Positions 5,674 through 6,569 of a stretch of DNA of 6,569 bases are shown one piece after another. The notes under the pieces were generated by a model. It did not search any database and had not been told where the DNA came from. It saw only the letters and a list, made by a program, of their open reading frames with translations. This stretch comes from CAZYTO01 sp964650405 (GTDB lineage Bacteria; Acidobacteriota; Thermoanaerobaculia; Gp7-AA8). The DNA lies in NCBI GenBank assembly GCA_964650405.1, contig CAZYTO010000298.1, positions 1-6,569 of the forward strand. Reading direction: 5' to 3'. A program made the position numbers and the translations under genes. The first letter of the stretch is position 1. Each line of letters opens with the position of its first letter.

Positions 5674-6081
5674 TCACTCCTCCCCCTGAAACAGTCTCAC
5701 TTTGCGGCGCAGTTCGTCGGGAATCGTTGTTTTCGACTGTGTTGCCCAGTCGTAGAGAACGACCACCACGTTGCCCGTCGCGGCGACCGTGCCGTCCGCT
5801 TTGCGCACCTCGGAATGAAAGTCGATCGAAGAGGTGCGCATCTCCCCGATGCGCGTGGCGATCTCGATGGGCTCCATTCCGAGCTGGGCGCGAAAGTCAC
5901 ACTCCGCGTGCGCCACGATGAAGCCGATGTCGAAAGGCTTCGCGCCGCCCTGCAGGTCGAACCAGTACCGGGTGCGGCCCCATTCGAAGTACGTGAAATA
6001 GACGGCGTTGTTGACGTGCCCGATCGCGTCGAGATCGCGGAAGATGACGTTCCACGGGACGACGTGCCACCCGGCCTTCAC
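5674..6081 (-). CDS. Acyl-CoA thioesterase, 4-hydroxybenzoyl-CoA thioesterase (hotdog) family
   Basis: About 135 residues, the normal length of a single hotdog domain. These enzymes hydrolyse acyl-CoA or acyl-ACP thioesters in the cytoplasm; the substrate cannot be read from sequence. Visible: VIFRDLDAIGHVNNAVYFTYFEWGRTRYW (12-40) with the family's Asp18 and GHVNN (21-25), Glu33 on the core helix, then HAECDFRAQLGMEPIEI and SIDFHSEVRKADGTVAATG. The start is uncertain. The frame is open back to 6306, but that stretch translates an intergenic repeat (6143-6223) and is unlike the family. The best start is GTG at 6081-6079, about 10 codons before the conserved VIFRDLDAIGHVNN block. No clear ribosome site precedes it, but a TACAAT box ends 6 nt upstream, which would suit a leaderless message. 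The SirB1-like gene follows 4 bp downstream. Confidence 0.85.
   Translation of the reverse strand: MKAGWHVVPWNVIFRDLDAIGHVNNAVYFTYFEWGRTRYWFDLQGGAKPFDIGFIVAHAECDFRAQLGMEPIEIATRIGEMRTSSIDFHSEVRKADGTVAATGNVVVVLYDWATQSKTTIPDELRRKVRLFQGEE
5677..5683 (-). promoter_or_regulatory. Ribosome binding site of the SirB1-like gene
   Basis: GGAGGAG on the minus strand, 7 nt before the ATG at 5669. It lies inside the last codons of the thioesterase gene, so the two genes are probably translated in close succession. Confidence 0.85.
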
Positions 6082-6087
6082 CTGCTC

Positions 6088-6115
6088 ATTGTAGAGCCTC
6101 GGCCCGGCCCTGCAC
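6088..6115 (-). promoter_or_regulatory. Possible promoter of the thioesterase-SirB1 unit
   Basis: On the minus strand TACAAT (6093-6088) differs from TATAAT by one base. A weak GGTGCA lies 16 bp further upstream (6115-6110). Initiation would fall near 6081, the proposed GTG start, implying a leaderless or nearly leaderless transcript. The -10 is good and the -35 poor. Confidence 0.35.
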
Positions 6116-6142
6116 CCAAAGTCGACAGGATGCGCGGTGACG

Positions 6143-6223
6143 GAAGGCTGAATGGTCGAGAGGCTGAAAGGGCCCGAGGCAGCATCCGTTTTCCCTTCCA
6201 GCCTTTCAGCCTTCCAGCCTTCA
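6143..6223. repeat. Inverted and tandem AGGCTGAAAGG-type repeat
   Basis: AGGCTGAAAGG (6161-6171) is inverted exactly as CCTTTCAGCCT (6202-6212), and GAAGGCTGAA (6143-6152) is inverted as TTCAGCCTTC (6205-6214). The right arm also repeats CTTCCAGCCT (6195-6204 and 6211-6220). A long imperfect hairpin is therefore possible. It lies between the divergent thioesterase and the partial right-edge gene, upstream of the thioesterase promoter candidate. Confidence 0.75.
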
Positions 6224-6259
6224 TCTTCATTCGCGGCAGTGTTCGTCGCGGTGCCGCGC

Positions 6260-6280
6260 AAGGGCGTTTTACTCGCCCTT
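6260..6280. repeat. 7-bp stem-loop in the divergent gap
   Basis: AAGGGCG (6260-6266) and CGCCCTT (6274-6280) pair perfectly around the loop TTTTACT. It lies 63 bp before the right-edge gene. It could be an operator-like inverted repeat or simply part of the adjoining repeat; no function can be assigned. Confidence 0.4.
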
Positions 6281-6330
6281 CCCCCCTTGCCGCCCCGTGG
6301 TACCATCCCGCTTTCAAGTCACTGCACCGC

Positions 6331-6334
6331 GGAG
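6331..6334 (+). promoter_or_regulatory. Ribosome binding site of the right-edge gene
   Basis: GGAG lies 8 nt before the GTG at 6343 and supports that start. Confidence 0.6.
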
Positions 6335-6342
6335 CTTTGCCC

Positions 6343-6569
6343 GTGATTACCGGCTTCAACACGGACATCAAGCACAACGACAAGGTTTACCACATCCAGA
6401 CCGAGGACAAGGGGATGCAGAATCCCTATATCGAGTCGCTCGTGTATGTGGGGGGTGAGATCCTCGCGTCGAAGCAGACGTCGTACGCGGAGCCGGTGAA
6501 GACGGGCATCGACGGAGAGTGGGTCCGCAGCCAGAAGGATCGGCCGCCTTGCACGATACACGCCGCCCC
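6343..6569 (+). CDS. Conserved protein of unknown function, 5' part only
   Basis: The frame is open from GTG 6343 to the window edge (75 codons), so the C-terminus is missing. It begins ITGFNTDIKHNDKVYHIQTEDKG and continues NPYIESLVYVGGEILASK and TSYAEPVK. The pattern of a short start, then a V/I-Y-H-x-Q-T-E-D-K-G strand, then NP.IE.LVY.GGEIL..K..SY resembles a small conserved protein I associate with acidobacterial genomes, with no known function. The visible part looks beta-rich, with no signal peptide or membrane segment. Near its end the sequence becomes Arg/Lys/Pro-rich (SQKDRPPCTIH), which I cannot match to the family. The start is supported by GGAG 8 nt upstream and by homology beginning at once. 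It is divergent from the thioesterase gene. Confidence 0.75.
   Translation, partial: MITGFNTDIKHNDKVYHIQTEDKGMQNPYIESLVYVGGEILASKQTSYAEPVKTGIDGEWVRSQKDRPPCTIHAA

Noticed and set aside
6082..6306. N-terminal extension of the thioesterase to an ATG at 6306
   Set aside because: The added 75 residues translate the AGGCTGAAAGG repeat and are unlike any hotdog protein.

Overview
The window is a GC-rich bacterial chromosomal segment with eight supportable protein genes, seven complete and one running off the right edge. Gene content, the rhodanese-fused MoeB, the conserved unknown protein at the right edge and the density of palindromic intergenic repeats suggest an acidobacterium, perhaps of the Vicinamibacteria. 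This placement is recollection and inference, not a database result. No phage, transposase, CRISPR, toxin-antitoxin or defence gene was seen.

Layout from left to right: a three-copy 42-bp tandem repeat built from two palindromes (1-126); an unassigned stretch (127-410); moeB/moeZ on the minus strand (411-1460); a 500-bp gap filled by a composite hairpin-repeat element (about 1531-1925); yqeY on the minus strand (1965-2411). A divergent pair follows only 38 bp apart: yqeY leftward, and rightward a run of pyrE (2450-3037), a biotin carboxyl carrier protein (3034-3513, overlapping pyrE by 4 bp) and HMG-CoA lyase (3568-4503). A convergent gap (4504-4814) holds a large imperfect palindrome and a 12-copy heptamer array. 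Then a leftward pair, a 4HBT-type thioesterase (5674-6081) followed by a SirB1/transglutaminase-like TPR protein (4815-5669). Finally there is a divergent gap with another repeat, and a rightward partial gene for a conserved protein of unknown function (from 6343).

Functionally, the genes are mostly core metabolism. MoeB/MoeZ activates a ubiquitin-like sulfur carrier for molybdopterin or related sulfur transfer. PyrE makes OMP in pyrimidine synthesis. The biotin carrier and HMG-CoA lyase fit leucine or other branched acyl-CoA breakdown (methylcrotonyl-CoA carboxylation, then HMG-CoA cleavage), although no carboxylase subunit is present here. The thioesterase and SirB1-like genes form a tight two-gene unit.

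I see no convincing new multi-gene system. The points most worth a second look are the double-palindrome 42-bp array at the left edge, the loss of one of the two zinc-binding Cys pairs in MoeB, five structurally different repeat elements in 6.5 kb, possible leaderless starts at pyrE and the thioesterase, and the right-edge gene of unknown function.
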